From positions 1 to 42,463 of the forward strand of contig JAURFB010000014.1 of NCBI GenBank assembly GCA_030827165.1: a stretch of 42,463 nt of DNA. The letters are read 5' to 3'. Positions 8,583 through 17,152 of this stretch are shown piece after piece. The first letter of the stretch is position 1. Each line of letters opens with the position of its first letter. A program made the translations under genes and the position numbers. The DNA comes from Marivivens sp. Lineage in GTDB: Bacteria; Pseudomonadota; Alphaproteobacteria; Rhodobacterales; Rhodobacteraceae. The notes under the pieces are model-generated. The model was not told the origin of the DNA. It saw nothing but the letters and a program-made list of their open reading frames with translations, and made no database searches.

Positions 8583-10091
8583 GTGAGCAAACGCCGTAAC
8601 GTTCTATTTGTGATCATGGACCAGATGCGCGCAGACCTGCTGCACGGCGCATTTGCAAATCACGTCGATCTGCCCAACCTGCGCGCCTTGATGGGCGATG
8701 CGGTGACCTTCCGGCGGCATTATTCCGTTACCAACCCCTGCGGCCCCTCGCGCGCTTCGATCCTGACCGGCAAATACGCGATTAACCATCGCTCGGTCCG
8801 CAACGGAACGCCCCTGCCGCACGATACACCCAATCTGGCGACAGAGGTTCGCAAGGCGGGCTATCTGCCGCAGCTTTGGGGCTATACCGATATCGCGACA
8901 GACCCCCGGACGCTGACGGCCGGCGATCCGATGCTGAAATCCTATGAGCAGGTCATTCCCGGCTTCGTCGAGGCGCTCGAGATGCGGCTTGAGGAAAGCT
9001 GGCCCTGGCGGTCGCATCTGGCTGCGAAGGGCTATGAATTCGGCGAGGGCTACGAGGTTTTCCGGCCCAAAGGCGACACGGTCGATAGTCCGGCGCTCTA
9101 TGCCTCACAGGACAGCGACACTGCCTTCCTGACCGACCGGTTTCTGGCCGACATTCGGGCGCGGCCTTCGGGCTGGTTCGCCCATTTGGCCTATATCCGG
9201 CCGCATCCGCCTTTGGTTGCGCCCGAGCCGTTCAACAAGATGTACGATCCGGCGAGCCTCCCATCGCCTCGGATCGTGCGGGACCGCGCCTCTCAAGCCG
9301 CGTCCCACCCCTATGACGGGCCGCTTTTGGAGCAAAAACGACCGTCCGACAATGTGATCGGGTTCCCTGATCTGGAAGACACACCTCAAAACGTTGCCGC
9401 CTTGCGGGCGATCTACCTGGCCCTCGCAACGGAGGTGGATCAGCACTTCGGCCGCATCATCCGGTTTCTCAAAGAGTCCGGTCAGTATGACGATACGCTT
9501 CTGGTCATCATGGCCGATCACGGCGAGATGCTGGGCGATCACCACGCTTGGGGCAAGATGCACTATTATGACGCGGCCTATCACACGCCGCTGATCATCC
9601 GCGATCCGGCCCTGAAAGAGGGGTTCGGCCGCGAGGTGGATGCGCCGACCGAGTCGATCGATGTCACGCCAACAATCCTCGATCTTCTGGGCCTCGACAT
9701 TCCCGACACGATGGATGGCCGCAGCCTTGCGTCCTTCTTGCGTTGCAAAGCACCGGACGACTGGCGCGACTATAGCTATTCCGAGCTCGACTACGGCGAT
9801 CCGGTTGAGCCGACGCTTTGGCAAACCCGGCTGGGCCTTGATTCCGATCTGACAAACTTTGCGATTCTGCGCGGCCGCAAGCACACGCTGGTTCACTTCA
9901 ACGGCGGACTGCCACCGATCCTGTTTGACCATGAAAACGAAGGAGAGGCCCGCAATGTCGCGAATGACCCGGCGGCGTCGTCCATTCTTCTTGAAATGAC
10001 TCAGCGTCTGCTGAACCATAGGCTAACACATACTGAAGGGCGTTTTGCCCGAACCATGATTACCGCCAAAGGCGCGCAGCGCGCATCCTAG
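8583..10091 (+). CDS. Phosphonate monoester hydrolase/sulfatase-family enzyme
   Basis: This 502-residue alkaline-phosphatase-superfamily hydrolase carries the sulfatase signature CGPSRASILTG. Cys53 would be converted to formylglycine, and the metal-binding DQMRAD (N-terminus) and MADHGEMLGDH motifs are present. The order RNVLFVIMDQMRAD, then NPCGPSRAS, then IRPHPPLVAP, then GKMHYYDAAYHTPL matches my memory of Rhizobium/Burkholderia-type phosphonate monoester hydrolases better than classical arylsulfatases, and the length is similar. I start at GTG 8583, preceded by GGGGGG. A longer in-frame reading from 8466 would run through the inverted repeat and lacks family similarity. It has no signal peptide, so it acts in the cytoplasm. 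Its nearness to the phosphonate operon suggests it frees phosphonates or phosphate from esters. Sulfate ester activity cannot be excluded. Confidence 0.82.
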   Translation: MSKRRNVLFVIMDQMRADLLHGAFANHVDLPNLRALMGDAVTFRRHYSVTNPCGPSRASILTGKYAINHRSVRNGTPLPHDTPNLATEVRKAGYLPQLWGYTDIATDPRTLTAGDPMLKSYEQVIPGFVEALEMRLEESWPWRSHLAAKGYEFGEGYEVFRPKGDTVDSPALYASQDSDTAFLTDRFLADIRARPSGWFAHLAYIRPHPPLVAPEPFNKMYDPASLPSPRIVRDRASQAASHPYDGPLLEQKRPSDNVIGFPDLEDTPQNVAALRAIYLALATEVDQHFGRIIRFLKESGQYDDTLLVIMADHGEMLGDHHAWGKMHYYDAAYHTPLIIRDPALKEGFGREVDAPTESIDVTPTILDLLGLDIPDTMDGRSLASFLRCKAPDDWRDYSYSELDYGDPVEPTLWQTRLGLDSDLTNFAILRGRKHTLVHFNGGLPPILFDHENEGEARNVANDPAASSILLEMTQRLLNHRLTHTEGRFARTMITAKGAQRAS

Positions 10092-10389
10092 GCGATCCGA
10101 AATACCGGCCGCTGCTTTTTATGGCCGTGAAATCAAGAGGGCGCGGCCCGGGCGCAACCTTGCTGTTACATTTGCCGGGCAGACTTCCACGCGAAGGCTT
10201 TTGCCTTTGCGGGGCTGACTGAGAGGGGGATACACGCGCCTATTTGAGCTTTCCAAGCTGGTCAAACCGGCCGGACGCCATCGGCGTCGAGGACCAAATG
10301 GACAATCCCTAGCGGCAGCACCGCCAGACGGATCTGATCCAAAATCAATAAGACCCGCACTTTCAATTCGTCACACGACAGGAGAGACT
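10092..10389. other. Intergenic region before the ABC operon
   Basis: This non-coding gap of 298 bp separates the hydrolase gene from the ABC binding-protein gene. It contains a short perfect inverted repeat, GACGCC-ATC-GGCGTC at 10274-10288. A good ribosome binding site (AGGAGAG) lies just before the ATG at 10390. I see no convincing sigma-70 promoter, terminator or gene. The promoter of the ABC operon is expected here. Confidence 0.5.
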
Positions 10390-12429
10390 ATGAAACGTTA
10401 TTTATTGTCCGGCGTGGCAATGCTGGTGCTTCCAGCCGCTGCCTATGCCAACTGCCCGGCGGTCACCATGGGAGATTCCATGGGTGTCGCAGCCGGCGCC
10501 TTCCCGCAGCAATATGAGCTTTCCGAGTTTGAAACGGCCGCCGGCTGCTCCATGGAATTCTCGGAAAACCCTGCGATCGGCGAACTGAACGCCCGCATCG
10601 CCGGCAACCCGGCTCTGCCGCCGTTGGCGGATCGTCTTCCGGCCGAGCCTCTGGTTGTCGTGCCCTACGACAGCGTCGGCCACTACGGCGGCACGTTCGA
10701 CGCTTTGTCGAACGCGACCGAAGCCGGCACCTCGGACTTCCTCTCGGTGCGCCACGTCAACCTCGTGCGTTATTCGGACAACCTTCAGACCATCGTGCCG
10801 AACGTGGCCAAGTCTTGGGAATGGAACGACGATTACACCCAGCTGACCTTCCACCTGCGTAAAGGTCACAAGTGGTCGGACGGCGCGCCCTTCACCTCGG
10901 CGGACGTCAAGTTCTGGTACGACAACCTGATGTTCGATTCCAACGTGATCGAAAAGCCCAAAGATTATGTCCTTGTGGGCGGCGAGCGCATGACGGTCGA
11001 TACACCCGATGAGACCACCGTCGTCTTCAACCTGCCTGCGCCGAAGCCCGGCCTTTTGGCCCACTTCGCCACATCCTATGCGCAGGGCTTCCAGCCGATG
11101 CACTTCCTTGGCCAGTTCCATCCGGCGATCAACGCAGACGCCGACGCCCTGGCCCAGTCGCTCGGCTTTGAAAACGGCTATGACGCGATCAAGGCCTACT
11201 ATGGCAGTTCGGACTGGACGGACACGCCCTCGCCGATGCTGAACTCGCCCGACAAGGTTGCCAACCTTCCGGGCGCGGCTGTGCCGACCCTCGAGAGCCA
11301 CTTCGTGGTGAACGAGACGACCGAAGGCCGCCATTTCGTGGCCAACCCCTACTTCCACATGGTCGATACGACTGGTCAGCAGCTCCCCTACATCAACGAG
11401 ATGGACGAGATCTACGCCAACGACCACGAGGTCCGTCTGCTCAAGCTGATCAACGGCGAAGTCGACTACAAGGCCCAGTCACTCGGTCTGCCGGACGCTC
11501 CGATCCTTCTCGAGAATCAGGGCAACGGCGACTATACGCTGCAAATCGCGCCGCGTATCTCGATGCCGACCGTGTCGTTCAACGTCACCCACGAAGACGA
11601 AGCCCGTCGGGCCGTCTTTGGCGACGTGAACTTCCGCAAGGCCATGTCGATCGCGATCGACCGCAACGAGATCAACGAGACCGCCTACTTTGGTCAGGGC
11701 GTTCCGCGCCAATACATCGGCTTCTCGCCGGTGCCGAGCTTCGTTGATCCCAGCTGGACGAGCTATGCCGCAGAATACGATCCCGATGGCGCCAAGGCGC
11801 TTCTGGATGGTGTTGGCGTCGTGGACGCGGACGGCGACGGAATGCGCGATCTGCCGAACGGCGACAAGCTGATCATCAACATGCAGTTCGCCCAGCAGGG
11901 TCTGCCGGGGCAGGTTGTCGAGCTCATTTCCCAGCAGTGGGCCGAGGTCGGTATTCAGACCACCGTCAAGGAAGTCACGCCCGACGAATACCGTTCGGCG
12001 CAGTCGTCCAACCAGCTTGACGTCGGCCTGTGGGAGAAGAGCCAGCCGCTTGCCATCGTTCTTGGCAACAACGAGCTCTGGGTCCCGCCGTTCGAGAACT
12101 ACTTCGCGCACCGCAGCGGTATGCTCTGGGCCGAGTGGGTTGACAGCAACGGCGCGAGCGGTGTCGAGCCGCCCGACTACGTCAAGGGCCTGATCTCAGA
12201 CATCAACGCCTTCCAGTCGACCCCGGTCGGCACGCCAGAGTCGGATGCCATCGGAGCCCGCATGGTGGAAGCGATGACCTCGAACCTGATGTTCATCGGC
12301 ACGGTCCTGTCGTCTGGCCCGATCTATCACGCCAACGCTCTCAAGAACTTCCCGGAGTTCAAGACCGAGTCCTACGAATACTACCGGACCTACCCGTATC
12401 TGGGTGCCCAGTGGTATCTGGACGAGTGA
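10390..12429 (+). CDS. ABC transporter substrate-binding protein, family 5 (oligopeptide/oligosaccharide type)
   Basis: This 679-residue periplasmic binding protein has a Sec signal peptide, MKRYLLSGVAMLVLPAAAYA, cleaved before NCPAV. The SBP_bac_5 core starts near residue 130 (NVAKSWEWNDDYTQLTFHLR, then GHKWSDGAPFTSADVKFWYD), the strongest signature of the family. It is longer than DppA/OppA (about 500-550 residues). That size, and the partner permease with a large loop, fits the alphaproteobacterial subgroup that includes putative sugar/galactoside binders (AgpA-like). The ligand cannot be predicted. It is the first gene of the five-gene import operon, followed by a stable mRNA hairpin. Confidence 0.9.
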   Translation: MKRYLLSGVAMLVLPAAAYANCPAVTMGDSMGVAAGAFPQQYELSEFETAAGCSMEFSENPAIGELNARIAGNPALPPLADRLPAEPLVVVPYDSVGHYGGTFDALSNATEAGTSDFLSVRHVNLVRYSDNLQTIVPNVAKSWEWNDDYTQLTFHLRKGHKWSDGAPFTSADVKFWYDNLMFDSNVIEKPKDYVLVGGERMTVDTPDETTVVFNLPAPKPGLLAHFATSYAQGFQPMHFLGQFHPAINADADALAQSLGFENGYDAIKAYYGSSDWTDTPSPMLNSPDKVANLPGAAVPTLESHFVVNETTEGRHFVANPYFHMVDTTGQQLPYINEMDEIYANDHEVRLLKLINGEVDYKAQSLGLPDAPILLENQGNGDYTLQIAPRISMPTVSFNVTHEDEARRAVFGDVNFRKAMSIAIDRNEINETAYFGQGVPRQYIGFSPVPSFVDPSWTSYAAEYDPDGAKALLDGVGVVDADGDGMRDLPNGDKLIINMQFAQQGLPGQVVELISQQWAEVGIQTTVKEVTPDEYRSAQSSNQLDVGLWEKSQPLAIVLGNNELWVPPFENYFAHRSGMLWAEWVDSNGASGVEPPDYVKGLISDINAFQSTPVGTPESDAIGARMVEAMTSNLMFIGTVLSSGPIYHANALKNFPEFKTESYEYYRTYPYLGAQWYLDE

Positions 12430-12449
12430 TCTGACCGGATAGAACCACC

Positions 12450-12477
12450 GGCCGGGGCGGTGCAATCCGCCCCGGCC
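12450..12477 (+). other. Strong hairpin after the binding-protein gene
   Basis: GGCCGGGGCGG (12450-12460) and CCGCCCCGGCC (12467-12477) form a perfect 11-bp GC-rich stem with a 6-nt loop in the 85-bp gap between the binding-protein and first permease genes. No U-run follows, so it is not a full intrinsic terminator. Hairpins here usually protect the binding-protein mRNA from 3' decay or partly attenuate read-through, keeping the binding protein in excess over the membrane subunits. Confidence 0.75.
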
Positions 12478-12514
12478 AGACTTCCAACTGACGACAGACG
12501 GGACTTCGCCAGAC

Positions 12515-13522
12515 ATGGGGCAATTCATTCAATTCGTGATCACCCGCGCCACGATGGCACTGATCACCCTTCTGACGGTGTCGCTGATCGTCTTTACGCT
12601 GATGGAGCTTGTGCCCGGCACCTGCGCCGAGCGCTATCTGGCCTTCAAGAACACGCAAGGCTCGCAGATCACCATTGCCGATATCGAGGCCGAAGAGCGC
12701 CGGCTGGGGCTTGACCGGCCTTTCCCCGAACGTTGGGGCAAGTGGGTCTATAGCGTCTTTGTGCATGGCGAATTCGGCGACAGCTGTATCTTGCGTCTGA
12801 ACATCAACCAGCTTCTGGCGGACAAGTTCTGGATTTCCCTAGGCATCTGTATGGCGGCACTCCTGCTGAGTTATGCGATCGCTGTCCCAATAGGCATTAT
12901 CTCAGCCAGTTCGAGAAGCCCCGTGACCAACAACACGCTGCGCTTCGTCAGCTATCTTGGCCTCGCTCTCCCCAATTTCCTCTTGGCGCTGATCATCATG
13001 CTGATCGCGACGGTCTATTTTGGCGAAAGTCTGACGGGCCTCTATTCCAAGGAGCTCAGGGATGCGCCATGGAATCTGGCCAAATTCAAGGATTTCCTGG
13101 GTCACGCCTGGCTTCCCGTGTTCATCCTCGGCTGGTCTGCAACCGCCTTTGCGTTGCAAACCGTGCGGGCACTGATGCTCGATGAAATCGGCAAACTCTA
13201 TGTGACGGCGGCCTCGGCGCGTGGGGTCTCCGGTGCGCGGCTCTTGTGGCGCTATCCGGCCAAGCATTCGCTTGGGCCGGTGATCAACTCGCTCGGCTTC
13301 GACCTCAATCGTATCTTCAACGAATTGCCGATCGTTGCCCTGATCCTGACATTGACCGAGGCCGGGGCGCTTTTGTTTGAATCGCTTGCGCGGTCAAACG
13401 ACCAGCAGCTTGCTGGCGCGATTATCTTCCTTTTGACTGCCAGCATTGTCGCGCTGAATTTTGCGACGGACATCCTCCTGGCGCTGATAGATCCGCGCGT
13501 GCGTCGCGGAATGATGGGGTAG
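12515..13522 (+). CDS. ABC transporter permease, DppB-type
   Basis: This 335-residue inner-membrane protein has an N-terminal transmembrane helix (ITRATMALITLLTVSLIVFTLMELVPG) followed by a periplasmic loop and five further hydrophobic helices. The cytoplasmic coupling helix region reads YVTAASARGVSGARLLWRYPAKHSL, the EAA-type loop of the DppB/OppB class. It pairs with the next permease (4 bp gap) and the two ATPases. Translation starts at ATG 12515, 37 bp after the hairpin. Confidence 0.9.
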   Translation: MGQFIQFVITRATMALITLLTVSLIVFTLMELVPGTCAERYLAFKNTQGSQITIADIEAEERRLGLDRPFPERWGKWVYSVFVHGEFGDSCILRLNINQLLADKFWISLGICMAALLLSYAIAVPIGIISASSRSPVTNNTLRFVSYLGLALPNFLLALIIMLIATVYFGESLTGLYSKELRDAPWNLAKFKDFLGHAWLPVFILGWSATAFALQTVRALMLDEIGKLYVTAASARGVSGARLLWRYPAKHSLGPVINSLGFDLNRIFNELPIVALILTLTEAGALLFESLARSNDQQLAGAIIFLLTASIVALNFATDILLALIDPRVRRGMMG

Positions 13523-13526
13523 GCCG

Positions 13527-14717
13527 ATGCTGTGGAGAAGGAAAGCAACCGCCGGAGTTGATCAGGCTGCCAAAGAGGCCTATTTCACCGCGTCGCAAGG
13601 GCAGCTGATCTGGTCGCGCTTCAGCTCGAACCGGACGGCGATGATCGCCGCTTGGGCATTGGTTCTGATGATCTTCATGGGCCTTTTCGCGCCCTTCCTG
13701 TCACCCTACGACCCCACCATCGCGGGCCGCGACGAGCAGTATGAGAACGGCCCGCCACAGATTCCGAAATTCTGGGACGAGAACGGCTTTTCCTGGCGGC
13801 CCTTCATCTATGCCACCGAGCGCGAGCGGTCGATGGCGACCAACTTCCGCTGGGTCATCACCGAGAACCGCGACGAGCGTCTTTACATGCAGTTCTTCAC
13901 GAGGGACTGGGACTACAAGCTCTTTCACCTCGACTATGATCTTCCGGGCAAAGCCTTTGATGTCGATTTCGCCCTCATCTCATCAGACATTCACCTGTTT
14001 GGTGTCCAGGGCGGTCAGATCCACCTGTTCGGCACCGACGCGAGCGGCAAGGATATCTTTAGCCGGACGCTCCACGCGATCTGGACATCGCTTGCCGTCG
14101 GCACGCTCGGTGTCTTCATCTCGTTCGTCCTCGCGCTCATCATAGGAGGGGTGGCCGGCTATTTCGGCGGCTGGATCGACAGTGTCTTGCAGATGATCAC
14201 AGACGCGATCCGAACGGTGCCCTCCATTCCGCTTTTCATGGCGCTCGCGGCTTTCATGCCCGACACGTGGAGCTCGGAGACACGTTTCTTCTTCATCTCG
14301 ATCATCCTTGGCCTGATCGGCTGGCCCACGTTGGCGCGGCGGATCAGAACCCACCTTCTGACCGAGCGGACACAGGAATATGTGTTGGCCGCCGAGCTGA
14401 GCGGCGCGAAGCCGGGGCATATCATCCGGCGGCACCTGCTGCCGTCGTTCACCAGCTATATCATCGTCGATCTGATGATCTCGTTCCCCTACATGGTCCG
14501 GTCGGAAACGGCGCTGTCGTTCATCGGCCTTGGCCTGAAGGATCCGGTCAATTCGCTGGGGGCGCTCATGCAGAACGTCTCCAAGGCCGACGTCCTTCTG
14601 AACTATCAGTGGTATTTCATCCCGGTGATCTTCTTCATCGCTCTCGTTCTGGCCTTCGTCTTTGTCGGCGATGGCCTGCGCGATGCCGCTGACCCCTATT
14701 CGGATACGAAGAAATGA
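13527..14717 (+). CDS. ABC transporter permease, DppC-type with large periplasmic insert
   Basis: This 396-residue permease is about 100 residues longer than typical DppC/OppC. The extra part lies between the first transmembrane helix (MIAAWALVLMIFMGLFAPFL, near residue 35) and the HLFGTDASGKDIFSR motif that normally follows closely. The insert is rich in aromatic and charged residues, as in YejE-like and AgpB-like permeases, and may contact the large binding protein. The coupling loop reads YVLAAELSGAKPGHIIRRHLLPS. Its stop overlaps the start of the first ATPase in ATGA. Confidence 0.9.
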   Translation: MLWRRKATAGVDQAAKEAYFTASQGQLIWSRFSSNRTAMIAAWALVLMIFMGLFAPFLSPYDPTIAGRDEQYENGPPQIPKFWDENGFSWRPFIYATERERSMATNFRWVITENRDERLYMQFFTRDWDYKLFHLDYDLPGKAFDVDFALISSDIHLFGVQGGQIHLFGTDASGKDIFSRTLHAIWTSLAVGTLGVFISFVLALIIGGVAGYFGGWIDSVLQMITDAIRTVPSIPLFMALAAFMPDTWSSETRFFFISIILGLIGWPTLARRIRTHLLTERTQEYVLAAELSGAKPGHIIRRHLLPSFTSYIIVDLMISFPYMVRSETALSFIGLGLKDPVNSLGALMQNVSKADVLLNYQWYFIPVIFFIALVLAFVFVGDGLRDAADPYSDTKK

Positions 14718-15727
14718 CCTCTCTGATCGACGTAGAAAACCTCACGCTCAGCTTTCGCACCGATGAAGGCCTGGTGACGGCTGTCGACGACGTATCCTTT
14801 TCGCTCGGGAAGGGCGAGGTCATGGGACTGGTCGGCGAAAGCGGATCGGGCAAGTCGGTGACGGCAAAGGCGCTGATGCAGCTTAACCCCGGCAACGCGG
14901 TCTATGATCCCCGGAGCAAGATCACGCTGCACGACGAGGGGCGCGAGGTGGATGTGCTGTCGCTGAGGAAGTCGGCGGAGCTGAAAATCGTGCGCGGCGG
15001 TGCAATTTCGATGATCTTTCAAGAGCCGATGGCCTCTTTCGCGCCCGCGATCACCATCGGCAACCAGATGGTCGAACAGCTTCAGATACATACCGGCATG
15101 ACCAAGGCCAAAGCCAAGGAAATCTCTATCGAGATGCTGGATCGCGTGGGCATTTCCGACCCCTCCAAACGGTTCGACCAATATGTGTTCGAACTCTCGG
15201 GCGGGATGCGCCAGCGGGCGATGATCGCCATGGCGCTGTCGACCAATCCCAAGCTCCTGATCGCCGACGAGCCGACCACCGCGCTTGATGTGACCATCCA
15301 GGCGCAGGTGATCGACCTGATGAAAGACCTCGTGAACGAATTTCACATGGGGATCATCTTTATCACTCACGATCTGGGCGTGATCGCCCAGACGGCCGAC
15401 AAGGTCTGCGTCATGTATCTGGGCCGGATCGTCGAGGAAGGGCCGGTGCGCGAGGTGATCCGCAACCCCAAGCACCCCTATACCCGTGGCCTGATCGCCG
15501 CCTTGCCACGGTTTGACGATCTCGATGCGCCGCTGACGCCGGTGCCGGGCGATATTCCGTCGCCACTTGAACGGCCCACGGGTTGTGTCTTTCACACCCG
15601 ATGCCGCGAGATCATCGGCGACGTGTGCAAGCGCGATCTGCCCGAAAACCGGTGGGTCGATCCGTCTCACCGCGTTGCCTGTCACCTCCACGCCAAGACG
15701 CCTGCACAGACGGAGGCCGTCCGATGA
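14714..15727 (+). CDS. ABC transporter ATP-binding protein, DppD-type
   Basis: This 337-residue ATPase energises the importer. It has Walker A GESGSGKS near residue 38, the signature FELSGGMRQRAM, Walker B LLIADEPTTALD and the switch His in ITHDLG. The C-terminal oligopeptide-transporter extension contains GCVFHTRC, with cysteines that in relatives bind an iron-sulfur cluster. It overlaps both the upstream permease and the downstream ATPase gene by 4 bp, which argues for coupled translation. Confidence 0.94.
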   Translation: MTSLIDVENLTLSFRTDEGLVTAVDDVSFSLGKGEVMGLVGESGSGKSVTAKALMQLNPGNAVYDPRSKITLHDEGREVDVLSLRKSAELKIVRGGAISMIFQEPMASFAPAITIGNQMVEQLQIHTGMTKAKAKEISIEMLDRVGISDPSKRFDQYVFELSGGMRQRAMIAMALSTNPKLLIADEPTTALDVTIQAQVIDLMKDLVNEFHMGIIFITHDLGVIAQTADKVCVMYLGRIVEEGPVREVIRNPKHPYTRGLIAALPRFDDLDAPLTPVPGDIPSPLERPTGCVFHTRCREIIGDVCKRDLPENRWVDPSHRVACHLHAKTPAQTEAVR

Positions 15728-16731
15728 GCAGCGAAACCCTCATCTCCGCCAAAGACCTGACCGTTGGCTATAATGTCGGCAAGGGGTTCTTCGATCGGAC
15801 CGTCCTCAAGGCCGTCAACGAGGTTTCGGTCGAGATCAAGCGCGGCTCGTTCTTCGGCCTTGTGGGCGAAAGCGGCTCGGGCAAGACAACGTTTGGCCGC
15901 GCTCTATTGAAGGCCGCGCCGATCACCGGCGGGGCGGCGACCTTCACCGACGGGCAGGTGAGCTATAATCTTGCGACCCTCGCGGGCGACGAGCTGAAGG
16001 ATTATCGCAAGCGCGCCCAGCTCATCTTCCAAGACCCTTACGCCGCGCTCAGCCCGCGCATGACAGTGCGCGACATCATCGCCGAGCCGCTCGAAGTCAT
16101 GAAGCTCACCAAAACCCGCGAAGAGACCGACGCCCGCGTGCGCGAGATCGCCGCGAAATGCCGGCTCAACCTTGAGCACCTGCGCCGCTTTCCGCACGCC
16201 TTCTCAGGCGGCCAGCGCCAGCGCATCTCGATCGCCCGCGCGCTTGTTTCGGGGCCGAAGTTCATCGTCGCCGATGAGAGCGTCGCGGCGCTTGATGTGT
16301 CGATCCAGGCCGACGTTCTCAATCTTCTCAAGCAGCTTCAGAAAGACCTTGGGCTGACCTTCCTCTTTATCAGCCATGATCTCTCGGTCGTCGCGCATAC
16401 CTGCGATCATGTGGCGGTGATGTATCTGGGCCGGCTCGTTGAATCCGCACCCACCCGCCAGCTCTTCGCCGCGCCGCGCCACCCCTATACCAAGGCGCTT
16501 TTCTCGGCGATCCCCTCGCTTGATCCCGACGATCGGGGCAGCGCGCAAAAGCTCGTGGGCGAGATCCCTTCACCGCTGAATCAGCCGTCGGGGTGCAAGT
16601 TTCACACGCGTTGTCCGAATGCCATTGACAAGTGCCGGACGATCGAGCCGACGCTTGAAAACCCCGGCGACGGGCACGCTGTCTCGTGCCATCGCTGGCG
16701 CGAGCTTCTCGGGGCCGAAACGACGGCCTAG
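15724..16731 (+). CDS. ABC transporter ATP-binding protein, DppF-type
   Basis: This 335-residue second ATPase of the heterodimer has Walker A GESGSGKTTFGRALL, the signature AFSGGQRQRISIARAL, Walker B FIVADESVAALD and switch His in ISHDLS. The C-terminal GCKFHTRCPNA segment matches the oligopeptide-type extension. The ATG at 15724 overlaps the previous stop as ATGA. A longer in-frame reading from 15583 would overlap the first ATPase by about 145 bp and is not needed. It is the last gene of the ABC operon. Confidence 0.94.
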   Translation: MSSETLISAKDLTVGYNVGKGFFDRTVLKAVNEVSVEIKRGSFFGLVGESGSGKTTFGRALLKAAPITGGAATFTDGQVSYNLATLAGDELKDYRKRAQLIFQDPYAALSPRMTVRDIIAEPLEVMKLTKTREETDARVREIAAKCRLNLEHLRRFPHAFSGGQRQRISIARALVSGPKFIVADESVAALDVSIQADVLNLLKQLQKDLGLTFLFISHDLSVVAHTCDHVAVMYLGRLVESAPTRQLFAAPRHPYTKALFSAIPSLDPDDRGSAQKLVGEIPSPLNQPSGCKFHTRCPNAIDKCRTIEPTLENPGDGHAVSCHRWRELLGAETTA

Positions 16732-16864
16732 GCCGCCTCGCGACTGGGCGGGTCTTTCCGCGAACCGCGTAACACTTATGCAAGATATTCGAGCCTAACG
16801 TGGCCTACCGCCGACTCGGGATTTCCGGGCGCGGCGAAATTTTTTGGGCCACGTCGAGTTTGCA

Positions 16865-17152
16865 ATGCAAGATACACCTGCCTATTTCGAGCTTCCGCTG
16901 CGCTATTCGCCGACGGAGGATGACGAGCTTCTCAACTTTCTGCGCAGCAACACGGGATCACCGGTTCAGATCGATGCGCGCGCCCTGCGAAGCATTGACG
17001 GGCTGCTGCTTGAACTTGTGATCATGGCGCGGCGCTCGTGGCTGGCATCGGGGATAACCTTCGATGTCCTCAACCTGCCGGCTGCGGTCGGGCAGGAGAT
17101 CCGCCTGCTCGGGGCGGATCACGCCTTGGGGCTCGAGGAGGCTCAGGCATGA
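16865..17152 (+). CDS. STAS-domain protein
   Basis: This 95-residue protein fits a single STAS fold: a strand (PVQIDARALRSIDGLLLELV) followed by an amphipathic helix, then SGITFDVLNLPAAVGQEIRLLG. It resembles anti-sigma-factor antagonists and STAS proteins encoded beside receiver proteins. In this alignment the Ser that is often phosphorylated corresponds to Ser43 in RSIDGL, but this is not certain. I use ATG 16865; a TTG at 16844 would add seven residues. It overlaps the next gene by ATGA, so the two are co-translated and probably work together in signalling. No kinase gene is adjacent. Confidence 0.7.
   Translation: MQDTPAYFELPLRYSPTEDDELLNFLRSNTGSPVQIDARALRSIDGLLLELVIMARRSWLASGITFDVLNLPAAVGQEIRLLGADHALGLEEAQA

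Noticed and set aside
10121-10222. A 33-codon open frame in the gap before the ABC operon
   Set aside because: No ribosome site, no recognisable sequence, and its length is expected by chance in GC-rich DNA.
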